Part shown: positions 55,162 to 63,538 of the stretch, in pieces
Numbering within the stretch: the stretch's first letter is position 1
Layout: the number at the start of each line of letters is the position of its first letter
Source: Alloprevotella sp. OH1205_COT-284
Lineage (GTDB): Bacteria > Bacteroidota > Bacteroidia > Bacteroidales > Bacteroidaceae
Direction of reading: 5' to 3'
Assembly (NCBI RefSeq): GCF_003859795.1
Contig: NZ_RQYI01000009.1
Span: 1-64,000 of the forward strand
Length of the DNA stretch: 64,000 nucleotides
Made by a program: the position numbers and the translations under genes
Notes under the pieces: generated by a model
Database searches by the model: none
The model's input: only the letters and a program-made list of their open reading frames with translations
What the model was told of the DNA's origin: nothing

Positions 55162-58100
55162 ATGAAAAAAATTTTTATTTCTACACTCTTGGCCACAGCT
55201 TTCTCGACGATGGCACAGGCAGAACACTTCGAGCTGCCCAAAACCGGAACCGGCGGCACGGAAATCGTTCCTTTAAGTGAACTCGACATTTCTAAAATCA
55301 CCAACGGTTGGGGAGTTGTCCGTCCCAACAAGAGCATTTCCAACAATACGCTAAGCATTGCCGGCGATACCTATGCCGGAGGTTTGGGTGTACACTCCGT
55401 TTCGCGCATCATCGTTAAACTCAACGGTTCGGTAACTCGTTTTTCGGCCAAAGCCGGTGTAGACGACGGCGCCCCCGACAAACCCGATCACGGCATCATG
55501 GACTATCGCGTCATTGTCAAAGGACAAGACGGAAAAGAAATGGAGAAGTATAAAGCCACCGCACGACGTGGTGAAAAAGCCGTAGACATCGATGTGGACG
55601 TGAACGGATGGAAATATCTGATTCTCGAAGTCACCGAGGGAAACGGCAACAATTGGGGCGATCACTTCAACTGGGCAAATGCCTACTTCGAATACCAAGA
55701 GCAAAACTCAACGCGTCCCGAAATCGTTTCGGCGACAGCTTTGGCTTCTCCCTTTGTTTGCGCCACGACAACATTCAGTCTGCCCGGCGTGCGCTACATG
55801 CATAAGGTGCGCACCACAAAAGAGGGCATGAATGTCAGCGTGAGCGGTTTGCCCCAAGGACTTAAATGGAACGAAAAACGCCAACTCGTCGAGGGCACCG
55901 TGCAAACCGAAGGCACTTATACTTACACGCTCACTGTTTCTCACAACGGAGAACTCCGAACCCAGCCCGTCACACTCAACGTGAACAGCCAACTCCAACA
56001 ACCCACACCTTTCATGGGGTGGTTGTCTTGGAACACCATCGAAGGCAACATATCCGGCGATGTCATCAAAAAAGTGGCCGATGCCATGAAGAGTAAAGGT
56101 TTGTGCGATGCCGGATACAAATATCTCGTCATCGACGATCTTTGGCACGCTCCTCAACGCCACTCCGACGGTCGGCCGAAAGAAGATCCCCTAAAATTTC
56201 CGGAAGGTATGAAAGCCAGTGCCGACTATGTTCATGGAAAGGGCTTGAAATTCGGTATCTACTCCGATGCCGCAGCCACCACCTGCGCCGGTGCTTTCGG
56301 CTCTTATGGATATGAGGATATCGATGCCAAGCAATATGCCGAATGGGACGTCGATCTGCTCAAATACGACTACTGCCACGCTCCCGGCGATCAAACCTCT
56401 GCAGCCGAACGCTACAAGAAGATGGGCGATGCACTGAAAAAAACAGGACGCGACATTCTTTTTTATATGTGTGAATGGGGCGTGCGCGAACCTTGGAAAT
56501 GGGGTACGGAAACCGGTGCCACCACTTGGCGATCCACCTACGACACACGCGACTGTTGGATCGGCAAAGACGGCGGTATCGGTGTCGTGCAAAGCATCAA
56601 AGGCATGAAAGACCTGTGGCCTTATTCGGGAGTAAACCGCTTCAACGATGCCGACATGATGTGCATCGGCATTCACGGCAAAGGTAAATCAAGCTCGGAT
56701 CTCTGCCTGACGGGACCCGGCATGACGATGGATGAATATCGCACTCAGTTTGCCCTTTGGTGCATGTGGTCATCGCCACTCACCCTCTCATTCGACATGA
56801 CCAAACCCATCTCCGACGAGGATCTCGCACTGATGACTCACCCCGAACTCATCGCCATCAATCAAGACCCCATGGGACAACAAGCCGAACTTGTAGGTTT
56901 TGAAAACGACATCTACTATTTTGCCAAAGACCTTGCCAATGGCGACGTGGCCATCTCCGCCACCAATATGAGTGCCACGACTAAAACGGCCACGTTCGAT
57001 TTTTCCAAAATCTCCGCGCTCGACCCCACCGTCGCTTATCATCTTCGCAACGTATGGACGCGCCAAAACGAAGGCACGGTTCTCAGACATCTCGATGCCC
57101 AAGTCGCTTCTCACGCTACCGTGGTCTACCTTCTCTCTACCGGTTCGACCGCTCCCGATGCCAAAAACACTTTGTATCCCTCCGAACTGACTCCTGCCAA
57201 CCAAAGCAAGATCGAGAAAAAGTTAGAAACCGCCACGCTGTCTTTCAGGCTCCCAATCAGTAAAATCGTTCACCCGACGCTCAACGTGACCAATGATGAA
57301 GGCAATATCGTGGGAGTTGCCGCGCTGAGCATAGCTGAGCAAGCGGTGAACATCGTTTTTTCAGAAATGCTTCCGACAACAGAAACGACAACGGCCGAAA
57401 CACCGATGTCCTCCGAAACCGGCATCACCACCCTCGGCACCCTCCATTTCGTCATTCCCGAAGGCACCATCGTGGCCGAAAACGAAACGTTCAATCCCAC
57501 GCTTCGCTACCAATACACCCTCATTCCCGAAAAAGACCACACCTACACCATCAATTTCGAGAAAGACGCCACCATCTCCAACGTGGCACGAGCACTGCAA
57601 ACCATCAGCCTTGACGAAGAAGGAGGCGAAACGCAAACCAAAGAGCTTGCCAACGGCAACAAAGCATACAACTTCTTGGAAGAAACCACCTTCGAGCTGC
57701 ACGCCGATGCCGTCGTCACCCCGGCCATCCGATGGAACGGAGCCTGGATGCACACCTACATCTATATTGATGCAGACAACAGCAAACAGTTTGAAGTCGA
57801 AAACTCCGACAGCCCCGAACTGGTTTCTTTCAACCACTACAACGGCACGAACAAAACGGGAGCCACCTCGCCTCAAAATCCCGGAAGCGGAACACTCACC
57901 CTGCCCCCTTTCAATGCACCGAAACGAGCCGGAACCTATCGTATGCGCATCAAAATCGACTGGAACAACATCGACCCCGCCGGTGCATTGTCGCCCGACG
58001 ACAACACCGTGACCGGACGCGACGGCATTCTCAGCAATAGCGGCAGCATTACCGACATCATGATCAAAGTCGTTCCTCCCAGTGGCATCAACAGCCTTTC

Positions 58101-58206
58101 CCACCCCGAAAGCTCCTACATGCGCTATCACCTCTCCGGCCGTCATCTGAAAGGCACTCCCCACGGGCTATACATTGAAAACGGTCAAAAAATAATCCGT
58201 CACTGA
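55162..58206 (+). CDS. Secreted GH27 alpha-galactosidase with NPCBM domain
   Basis: 1014 residues. Signal peptide MKKIFISTLLATAFSTMAQA. An NPCBM carbohydrate-binding domain (about 40-185, GGLGVHSVSRIIVKL and GVDDGAPDKPDHGIMDYRVI) precedes a small Ig-like domain and a GH27 barrel (about 280-560). Catalytic residues fit Asp403 in LLKYDYC and Asp496 in FNDADMM. WGVREPWKWG and LSFDMTKPISDED also match the family. C-terminal GEVED-like beta domains end in YHLSGRHLKGTPHGLYIENG, a short tail typical of Bacteroidetes secreted proteins. It probably releases terminal alpha-galactose from glycans. It is transcribed alone with its own terminator. Confidence 0.9.
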   Translation: MKKIFISTLLATAFSTMAQAEHFELPKTGTGGTEIVPLSELDISKITNGWGVVRPNKSISNNTLSIAGDTYAGGLGVHSVSRIIVKLNGSVTRFSAKAGVDDGAPDKPDHGIMDYRVIVKGQDGKEMEKYKATARRGEKAVDIDVDVNGWKYLILEVTEGNGNNWGDHFNWANAYFEYQEQNSTRPEIVSATALASPFVCATTTFSLPGVRYMHKVRTTKEGMNVSVSGLPQGLKWNEKRQLVEGTVQTEGTYTYTLTVSHNGELRTQPVTLNVNSQLQQPTPFMGWLSWNTIEGNISGDVIKKVADAMKSKGLCDAGYKYLVIDDLWHAPQRHSDGRPKEDPLKFPEGMKASADYVHGKGLKFGIYSDAAATTCAGAFGSYGYEDIDAKQYAEWDVDLLKYDYCHAPGDQTSAAERYKKMGDALKKTGRDILFYMCEWGVREPWKWGTETGATTWRSTYDTRDCWIGKDGGIGVVQSIKGMKDLWPYSGVNRFNDADMMCIGIHGKGKSSSDLCLTGPGMTMDEYRTQFALWCMWSSPLTLSFDMTKPISDEDLALMTHPELIAINQDPMGQQAELVGFENDIYYFAKDLANGDVAISATNMSATTKTATFDFSKISALDPTVAYHLRNVWTRQNEGTVLRHLDAQVASHATVVYLLSTGSTAPDAKNTLYPSELTPANQSKIEKKLETATLSFRLPISKIVHPTLNVTNDEGNIVGVAALSIAEQAVNIVFSEMLPTTETTTAETPMSSETGITTLGTLHFVIPEGTIVAENETFNPTLRYQYTLIPEKDHTYTINFEKDATISNVARALQTISLDEEGGETQTKELANGNKAYNFLEETTFELHADAVVTPAIRWNGAWMHTYIYIDADNSKQFEVENSDSPELVSFNHYNGTNKTGATSPQNPGSGTLTLPPFNAPKRAGTYRMRIKIDWNNIDPAGALSPDDNTVTGRDGILSNSGSITDIMIKVVPPSGINSLSHPESSYMRYHLSGRHLKGTPHGLYIENGQKIIRH

Positions 58207-58229
58207 CACAGTTTCCTCCCCCACATCAG

Positions 58230-58269
58230 CTCCTCTCTCCCCTCTTCAAAGGACGAGAGGAGTTTTTCA
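58230..58269 (+). terminator. Alpha-galactosidase terminator
   Basis: CTCCTCTC (58230-58237) pairs with GAGAGGAG (58255-58262), followed by TTTTTC. Confidence 0.75.
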
Positions 58270-58526
58270 TTTTTGTAACGTCATCAACACCTATACTTCA
58301 TACGAACTGATATTCCGGACTAAACCGACCGCAGGCAGACGAGGGAGGCTTTGTGGCGGCGAGAAAAAAGGGGAACGACAAAACGGCGGCGCATTTTGAA
58401 GCGCAGGAAAGTGTCGGGTTGTTTAAGGGGAAGGAGTTTTTCTACCTTTGGAGATGGGCACGGCGATGAGTTTGCGCCAAATGAAAATTGTGCAGAAAAA
58501 TGTAACGGCCTCCAAAGAGGAAGATT

Positions 58527-59068
58527 CTACCTCTGAGGTAGAATTTTTCGGCTTGGAGGTAGGATTTTTCAGCTCCAAGCCAAGTTCGCATCCCTCCTGC
58601 CGGAACGGAGAGAAAAACCGCTCTCTCGCGCGCACGCGCGCATCCCTTGTGCTTAGTTTTTGCTTTCACTGCCTTCGCAAAAGGAGATAATCCCATGACT
58701 ATCAAGCGGTTTATTGCGAAGGCAAGTGAAGGCAAAACAAAAACAAATTTCGCAACAATCTATCAATCAGGAAATTGACACGAAATTTTGCCTTCACCAC
58801 CTTGAAAACGGCCGTTTTTCGCACCAAAGGGGCGGAGGCAAGTGAAGGCAAAAAGAGGTTTTGCCTTCACCAAAGGCATATTGATTTTCAGACACTTGGA
58901 GGGAATGAAAAACTTTTGCCTTCACTTGCCTTCGCAAGAAACGAACTAAGGATCAACGAGATAATCGTTTTTGCGAAGGCAAAACGGCAAAAACAAAAAA
59001 ACAGGGGGAAAAACGTTGAAAACGGGCGGTTTCATCGAAGACGCGACGACGGCGGAAGCAGAAGCCGG
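58527..59068 (+). repeat. Large structured intergenic repeat, copy C
   Basis: Same plan as copies A and B. Boxes at 58527, 58548 and 58569, with a possible extra one at 58506; GC box at 58622-58640. The left unit has arms at 58670 and 58715, 35 nt apart. The central hairpin is GTGAAGGCAAAA/TTTTGCCTTCAC (58842-58870). The right unit is 58914-58936 with its partner arm at 58972, 35 nt away. GGGCGGTTTCATCG occupies 59024-59037, then a GCGGAAGCAGAAGCC tail. Confidence 0.85.
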
Positions 59069-59184
59069 GCGGCGGTGGCGGAAGCAGCATACGGCGGCGT
59101 AACGGGGAGCAGGGAGCGAAGGGAAAAGATGCATTTGCGCGGGTGATGCACGATTGGTCAAGACGGAGGGGTGACCAAAAATAA

Positions 59185-59237
59185 GGGTGTCCGACAAAAG
59201 ATTTTCAAACATCGGTAAAAATCTTTGTCGGACACCC
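59185..59237. repeat. Inverted repeat with GGGTGTCCGAC ends
   Basis: GGGTGTCCGACAAAAGATTTT and its near-perfect complement face each other around about 11 nt. There is no T run on either side, so it is not a typical terminator. The GTGTCCGA ends resemble motifs at 26729, 26748 and 37495 and the cut end of the gene at 66. Confidence 0.6.
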
Positions 59238-59351
59238 ACGATAGTTTTCCTGCGCGGCTCTCTCCGATGCTCATCGGTTCGGGAAAGTTGGATGTTGCGC
59301 AGTGACTTGCACGATATTTTCAGCGACTTGCGCAGTGATTTGCGCGGAGGG

Positions 59352-61367
59352 TCAATCGTTGATGAGCGGCAGGAAGTGGTAGTCGCGCGAGTAGCGGAGA
59401 TTTTGGGCATCGAAGGCTTCGCCGTAGGTGATGCTCACATCGACGATATTTCCTTGGGCATCGCGCCGGGCATGATAGACGGGGTTGATGAAGCCTTTAT
59501 AGGGTGAGAGGTCAAGACGGCGGTAGCGTTCGAGGATTTCCCGATGAAGGTCGGCGTCGATCTTGACGGCATAGTCTTCCACCAAACTGCGAGCGGCGGC
59601 ATAGTCGCCTTCGCTCTTGATGCGCTGGATTTCGCGAAGCAGCGTGCCGAAGAGATAGCGCAGTTCGGCATAGTCATTGATGCGCACATAGGTCTTTCCG
59701 GCTTGGGTGACGAGTTCGGCCGCAGGTTGCGAGGTCTTTTTAGACTTGGCTTGCTCCAACACCCACCGGGCTATCAGTGCGCGGTTGCGCATGTGGGCTT
59801 CCTCGATGTCGGCTCCGGGCTTGATGCGCACGAGTTGCGTGAGGGCACCGTTTTGCAGATAGGTGTAGTAGGAGGCTTTGTGGGCTTCGAGATTGGGGGT
59901 AAGTCCCAGCTCTACGAGTTTGGGATCGGCCAGATAGTAGAGTGCAAAGAGATCGGCGCGCGCTTCTTCGATCGTTGAACCGTAGGATCGGAGGGAGTCG
60001 GGATCGGTTTCGGGGAGCAGACGTCCGCTGCCATGTCCGAGGCATTCGTGGAGGTCGGTGTGAAGATCGTCGCAAATATCTCCGTAGTCGGCGATGAGTT
60101 TGCGGGTGTCGTCGTCGATGACAAACTCTTCATCCATACCGCTGCCGTGTGCGGCTTTGGCATAGGCGGAGGTGAGGTTGGCGATGGTGACGGATTTTGA
60201 GCCGAAGTCGCGGCGAACCCAGTCGGAGTTGGGCAGATTGATGCCGATGGCCGTGGCCGGATAGAGGTCGCCGGCGAGAATGGCGGCGGTGATGACCTTG
60301 GCCGAGATGCCTTTGACTTCGGGCTTTTTGAAAATGGAATCGACCGGGCTGTTGTCTTCAAACCACTGAGCGTTTTCGGAGAGTTTGAGGGTGCGCTCGG
60401 TGGCGGCGAGATCTTTGAAATTGACGATGCTCTCCCAAGAAGCTTTCAAACCGAGAGGGTCGCCATAGCTTTCGGTAAAGCCATTGACGAAATCAATGAG
60501 GCTTTCGGTGTCTTTGAGCCAAAGAATGGAATAGTGGTCGAAGGTGCGAAGATCTCCCGTTCGGTAGTACTCGACGAGCTTTCGGATGACGGCTTTCTGC
60601 TCTTCGCGATCGGCAAAGGGTATGGCGGCTTCGAGATGCTCCACGATGCGCTCAATCGCCGAGCCGTAGAGGCCGCCCACGCGCCACACGTTTTCCTCCA
60701 AAAAACCGAAACGACCGCGCACAAGGCGAGAGTTCAAACCGGTCATGACGGGACGGGGATCGCCGGGAGCTTTGCGGCGGGTGTAGAAGTCTTCGGCCTC
60801 GGCTTGTGTGATGCCGGGGGCATAATAGTTGCAGGCACTGGTCAGGATCAAGTCGTCGCCGTCGCGCTGATTGACGCGCATGGGCATCACGGCAGGGTCG
60901 AAGATGACGGGGTAAATCTCTTCGTCGAGCGTATAGTTGAGGTCGGCCAATGTTTTGCGAAGCCATGCTTCCGAGAAGTCGGGATGAAACTTTTCGCAAC
61001 CGTAATGGTGGTGAATGCCGCCGGAGAACCACACGCGTTTAAGATAGGTGGCGAGGGCGGCGAAATCCTTGCCGTTGCGATCGCCGCGATAGTCGGTGTA
61101 GACCGTTTCGAGCATGTGGCGAATGCGGAGATTATAGCGGCCGTTTTGATCGAAAAAGATGTCGCGGCCGGCAAGGGCTGCCTCGGAAAGGTGGTAGATG
61201 AAAGTTTTCTGACGGAGCGTGAGCCGCTCGAAGCCTTCGACTTTATAGCGCAGCATTTGAATATCGGCAAAACGCTCGTCGGTATATTTGAAGTCGTCGG
61301 CGATGGCCTCGGCCGCAGTGGCAAAGGCGGAAAGAGTAAGAGCCATGGTGAGAAGTTTACGTTTCAT
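59352..61367 (-). CDS. Dipeptidyl peptidase III (M49)
   Basis: 671 residues from the ATG at 61367 (MKRKLLTMALTLSAFATAAE), with a signal peptide. The M49 zinc motif HEXXGH is HECLGH (440-445), and the third ligand motif is EEARAD (467-472). Both are in the usual order and spacing. It releases dipeptides from peptide N-termini; the export signal suggests periplasmic or surface peptide degradation, useful to an organism that lives on peptides. It follows rmuC by 42 bp on the same strand and may share its transcript. Repeat copy C lies beyond its 3' end. Confidence 0.9.
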   Translation of the reverse strand: MKRKLLTMALTLSAFATAAEAIADDFKYTDERFADIQMLRYKVEGFERLTLRQKTFIYHLSEAALAGRDIFFDQNGRYNLRIRHMLETVYTDYRGDRNGKDFAALATYLKRVWFSGGIHHHYGCEKFHPDFSEAWLRKTLADLNYTLDEEIYPVIFDPAVMPMRVNQRDGDDLILTSACNYYAPGITQAEAEDFYTRRKAPGDPRPVMTGLNSRLVRGRFGFLEENVWRVGGLYGSAIERIVEHLEAAIPFADREEQKAVIRKLVEYYRTGDLRTFDHYSILWLKDTESLIDFVNGFTESYGDPLGLKASWESIVNFKDLAATERTLKLSENAQWFEDNSPVDSIFKKPEVKGISAKVITAAILAGDLYPATAIGINLPNSDWVRRDFGSKSVTIANLTSAYAKAAHGSGMDEEFVIDDDTRKLIADYGDICDDLHTDLHECLGHGSGRLLPETDPDSLRSYGSTIEEARADLFALYYLADPKLVELGLTPNLEAHKASYYTYLQNGALTQLVRIKPGADIEEAHMRNRALIARWVLEQAKSKKTSQPAAELVTQAGKTYVRINDYAELRYLFGTLLREIQRIKSEGDYAAARSLVEDYAVKIDADLHREILERYRRLDLSPYKGFINPVYHARRDAQGNIVDVSITYGEAFDAQNLRYSRDYHFLPLIND

Positions 61368-61409
61368 GAGATGATAAAAATGAGGGTTGGAGCAGACACG
61401 AAGGGGCAT

Positions 61410-62858
61410 TTATTCGTCGGCATTACTTTTGAGACGCTTCTTGGGAGTGATGCCCATGTCTCTGAGCTGATCGATGCGGGCGATGACGTTGCCCCGGCCG
61501 TTGGTGAGCTGATTTTTTGCTTTGTCGAAAGTGGCGGTGAGCCTTTGTATCTGTGTTTCGATCTCGCCGAAAGTTTCGGTGAAGCCCACGACTTTGTCGT
61601 AGAGCAGTCCGGCCGATTTGACGATTTGCTCCACGTTTTTGCTCTGACGATCGTATTGCCAGAGATTGTAGGCCAGTTTGAGTGCCATGAGGAGATTGCC
61701 GGGCGAGATGATGACCACGTGCTTGGCGTAGGCGTATTGGCTGAGAGAGGGGTCTTGCCGCATGGCGGCGATGTAGCTGTTTTCGTTGGGCACAAACATG
61801 AGGACGAACCCGATGGCGTCTTCGACAAGACGGCTGTAATCCTTGTCCGCCAATTCATCGACATGACGCCGAAAACTGGCCACGTGTTCGCGCAAATGGT
61901 GGGCACGCTCCGCTTCGTCTTGGGCTGAGGTGGCGGAAACGTAGGCCGTGAGGGAAACCTTGGAGTCGATCACAACGGCGCGCCCTTCGGGAAAACGCAC
62001 CACGACGTCGGGACGAAGCCGACCGCCCTCTTCGTCCTTGACGCTCTCTTGCACGAAGTATTCTTCATTCTTGCGCAAACCGCAGTTTTCAAGCATCGAG
62101 GCGAGGAGCATTTCTCCCCAGTCGCCCTGCATTTTGCTGTCGCCTTTGAGTGCTTTGGAGAGATTGGCGGCGTCGTTGCCGATGCGTTCGGTCTGTTCGC
62201 GAAGTTGGGCAACGGCATTTTGTTGCTGTTGCTCAAAGAGTTTCATGGTGTTTTCAAAGGTGGATTGCAGTTCTTTCTTATTGATTTCACCACGATTTCG
62301 GGTGTCTTCCACCGACTGTTTGAAAGCCGCAAATTCGGCCTTGATCGGTTGGAGGAGTTGGTCGATTTGCTCGCGGTTGCTCTTTTGCAGCGCAAACTGC
62401 TTGTCGGTGAGCTGTTCGGCCGTATGCTTGCCCAGTTCCTCACGCAGAGCTTCGAGTCGGTTTTTCCAAATGCGTTCGCCGTCTTCCTTTTCTTTGGCAA
62501 AGGCGGCGCGAACATCGGTCAGTTGCCGTTCCATTTGGAGGATCAAAGCCTGATGCGATTGTTGAAGCGTGGCAAGAGCGGCATCATGATTTTCGCGTTC
62601 GCGACGCAACATCTCTTCGCTCAATGCTTTTTGCTCTTGCTGCTGTCGCAAAAAGTCTTGTTCGCGTCGCTCCTGTTCCCGCTGATGAAGGGCGGCGATC
62701 TCTTGGAGTTGAAGCGTATGCCGTTGGTTTTGAGCCGTCGCCTCTTCGATTTGGGCGGACTGCCGGGTGGTGAGGCGGACATAATGGGCACGCAGCAGCA
62801 ACACTCCGATGAGCAGGCCGAGAAGAAAGGCGACAATAGAGATGATAAAAACTTCCAT
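61410..62858 (-). CDS. rmuC: RmuC-family DNA recombination protein
   Basis: 482 residues. One N-terminal membrane helix (VFIISIVAFLLGLLIGVLLL), a long Gln/Glu-rich coiled coil (about 25-230), then the RmuC domain: QGDWGEMLLASMLENCGL near 245, RLRPDVVVRFPEGRAVVIDSKVSLTAY (about 285-310) and GFVLMFVPNE near 355. The domain has a PD-(D/E)XK-type nuclease fold. In E. coli RmuC limits inversion at short inverted repeats, which is notable in a genome with palindromic repeats nearby. It lies between coaE and the peptidase gene. Confidence 0.9.
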   Translation of the reverse strand: MEVFIISIVAFLLGLLIGVLLLRAHYVRLTTRQSAQIEEATAQNQRHTLQLQEIAALHQREQERREQDFLRQQQEQKALSEEMLRRERENHDAALATLQQSHQALILQMERQLTDVRAAFAKEKEDGERIWKNRLEALREELGKHTAEQLTDKQFALQKSNREQIDQLLQPIKAEFAAFKQSVEDTRNRGEINKKELQSTFENTMKLFEQQQQNAVAQLREQTERIGNDAANLSKALKGDSKMQGDWGEMLLASMLENCGLRKNEEYFVQESVKDEEGGRLRPDVVVRFPEGRAVVIDSKVSLTAYVSATSAQDEAERAHHLREHVASFRRHVDELADKDYSRLVEDAIGFVLMFVPNENSYIAAMRQDPSLSQYAYAKHVVIISPGNLLMALKLAYNLWQYDRQSKNVEQIVKSAGLLYDKVVGFTETFGEIETQIQRLTATFDKAKNQLTNGRGNVIARIDQLRDMGITPKKRLKSNADE

Positions 62859-62935
62859 GAAACAAAGAGATAAAAAAGAGAAGTACGAATAGGGGGTAGG
62901 AAGAGCGGAGCGGAAAGTTCAAGGGCGCAAAAAGT

Positions 62936-63538
62936 TCAGCGGAGCGAAAGCCGGTGAAGTTCGCCACGAATGTCGGTGTGGCCGTCGTTGAGCAGCAAGA
63001 GGTCGGAACGACGCTCTTTTTCGGTTTCCGACATTTGAAGCGACATCCATTTGCTCACCGTTTCGCGATCAATGCCGTCGCGCTCCATGACGCGGCGGAT
63101 GCGTTCCTCCTGCGGACACTGCACAAGGAGCGTTTTATCGACCAAACGGTTAAACCCGCTTTCAAACAACAAGGCACACTCCATATATATATAAGCCGGC
63201 CGGGGAAGTGTGGCGGCATGACGATGGACAAACGCTTTCCATGCTTCGGCCACTCTCGGGTGTACAATGGCATCGACTTGACGACTGAACGCGCGGCCGC
63301 GACAGAGATAGGCGGCCAAAACGGACTTTGCCAACGCACCTTGCTCGTCGTACACCTCCTTGCCGACAAGACGACGCAACTCTTCTTGAACGAGGGGGTG
63401 GGTGCGAATGATTTGTTTGGCCGCCGTGTCGGTATAGAAAACAGGAGCACCGCCGCTTTCAAGCAAACGGCAAACGTGGCTCTTGCCCGAACCTATACCG
63501 CCCGTGACGCCGATCGTAATGGGAAAAGGTGAGGTCAT
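62936..63538 (-). CDS. coaE: Dephospho-CoA kinase
   Basis: 200 residues. The P-loop is GVTGGIGSGKSHVCR (9-23), followed by FYTDTAAKQI with the conserved Asp, a CoA-domain stretch IVHPRVAEAW and the lid CPQEERIRRVMERDG. It phosphorylates dephospho-CoA in the last step of coenzyme A synthesis. Its start overlaps the stop of the YbbR-like gene by 4 bp (ATGA), pointing to translational coupling, an arrangement common in Bacteroidales. Confidence 0.93.
   Translation of the reverse strand: MTSPFPITIGVTGGIGSGKSHVCRLLESGGAPVFYTDTAAKQIIRTHPLVQEELRRLVGKEVYDEQGALAKSVLAAYLCRGRAFSRQVDAIVHPRVAEAWKAFVHRHAATLPRPAYIYMECALLFESGFNRLVDKTLLVQCPQEERIRRVMERDGIDRETVSKWMSLQMSETEKERRSDLLLLNDGHTDIRGELHRLSLR

Larger units (their letters stand above)
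58207..59351. other. Intergenic region between convergent genes, holding repeat copy C
   Basis: About 1.1 kb without a gene: the alpha-galactosidase terminator, repeat copy C, a GTGTCCGAC inverted repeat (59185-59237) and short imperfect repeats of TTGCGCAGTGACTTG (59293-59346) next to the peptidase stop codon. Confidence 0.5.

Noticed and set aside
26340-59146. Homologous plus-strand reading frames inside the three large repeats (LPSLAFA...FAKAKRQKQKN) as genes
   Set aside because: The same peptide pattern arises on opposite strands from the inverted halves of the element and the frames have no consistent start or end. I treat them as by-products of the palindromes, while noting that a coding test would be worthwhile.
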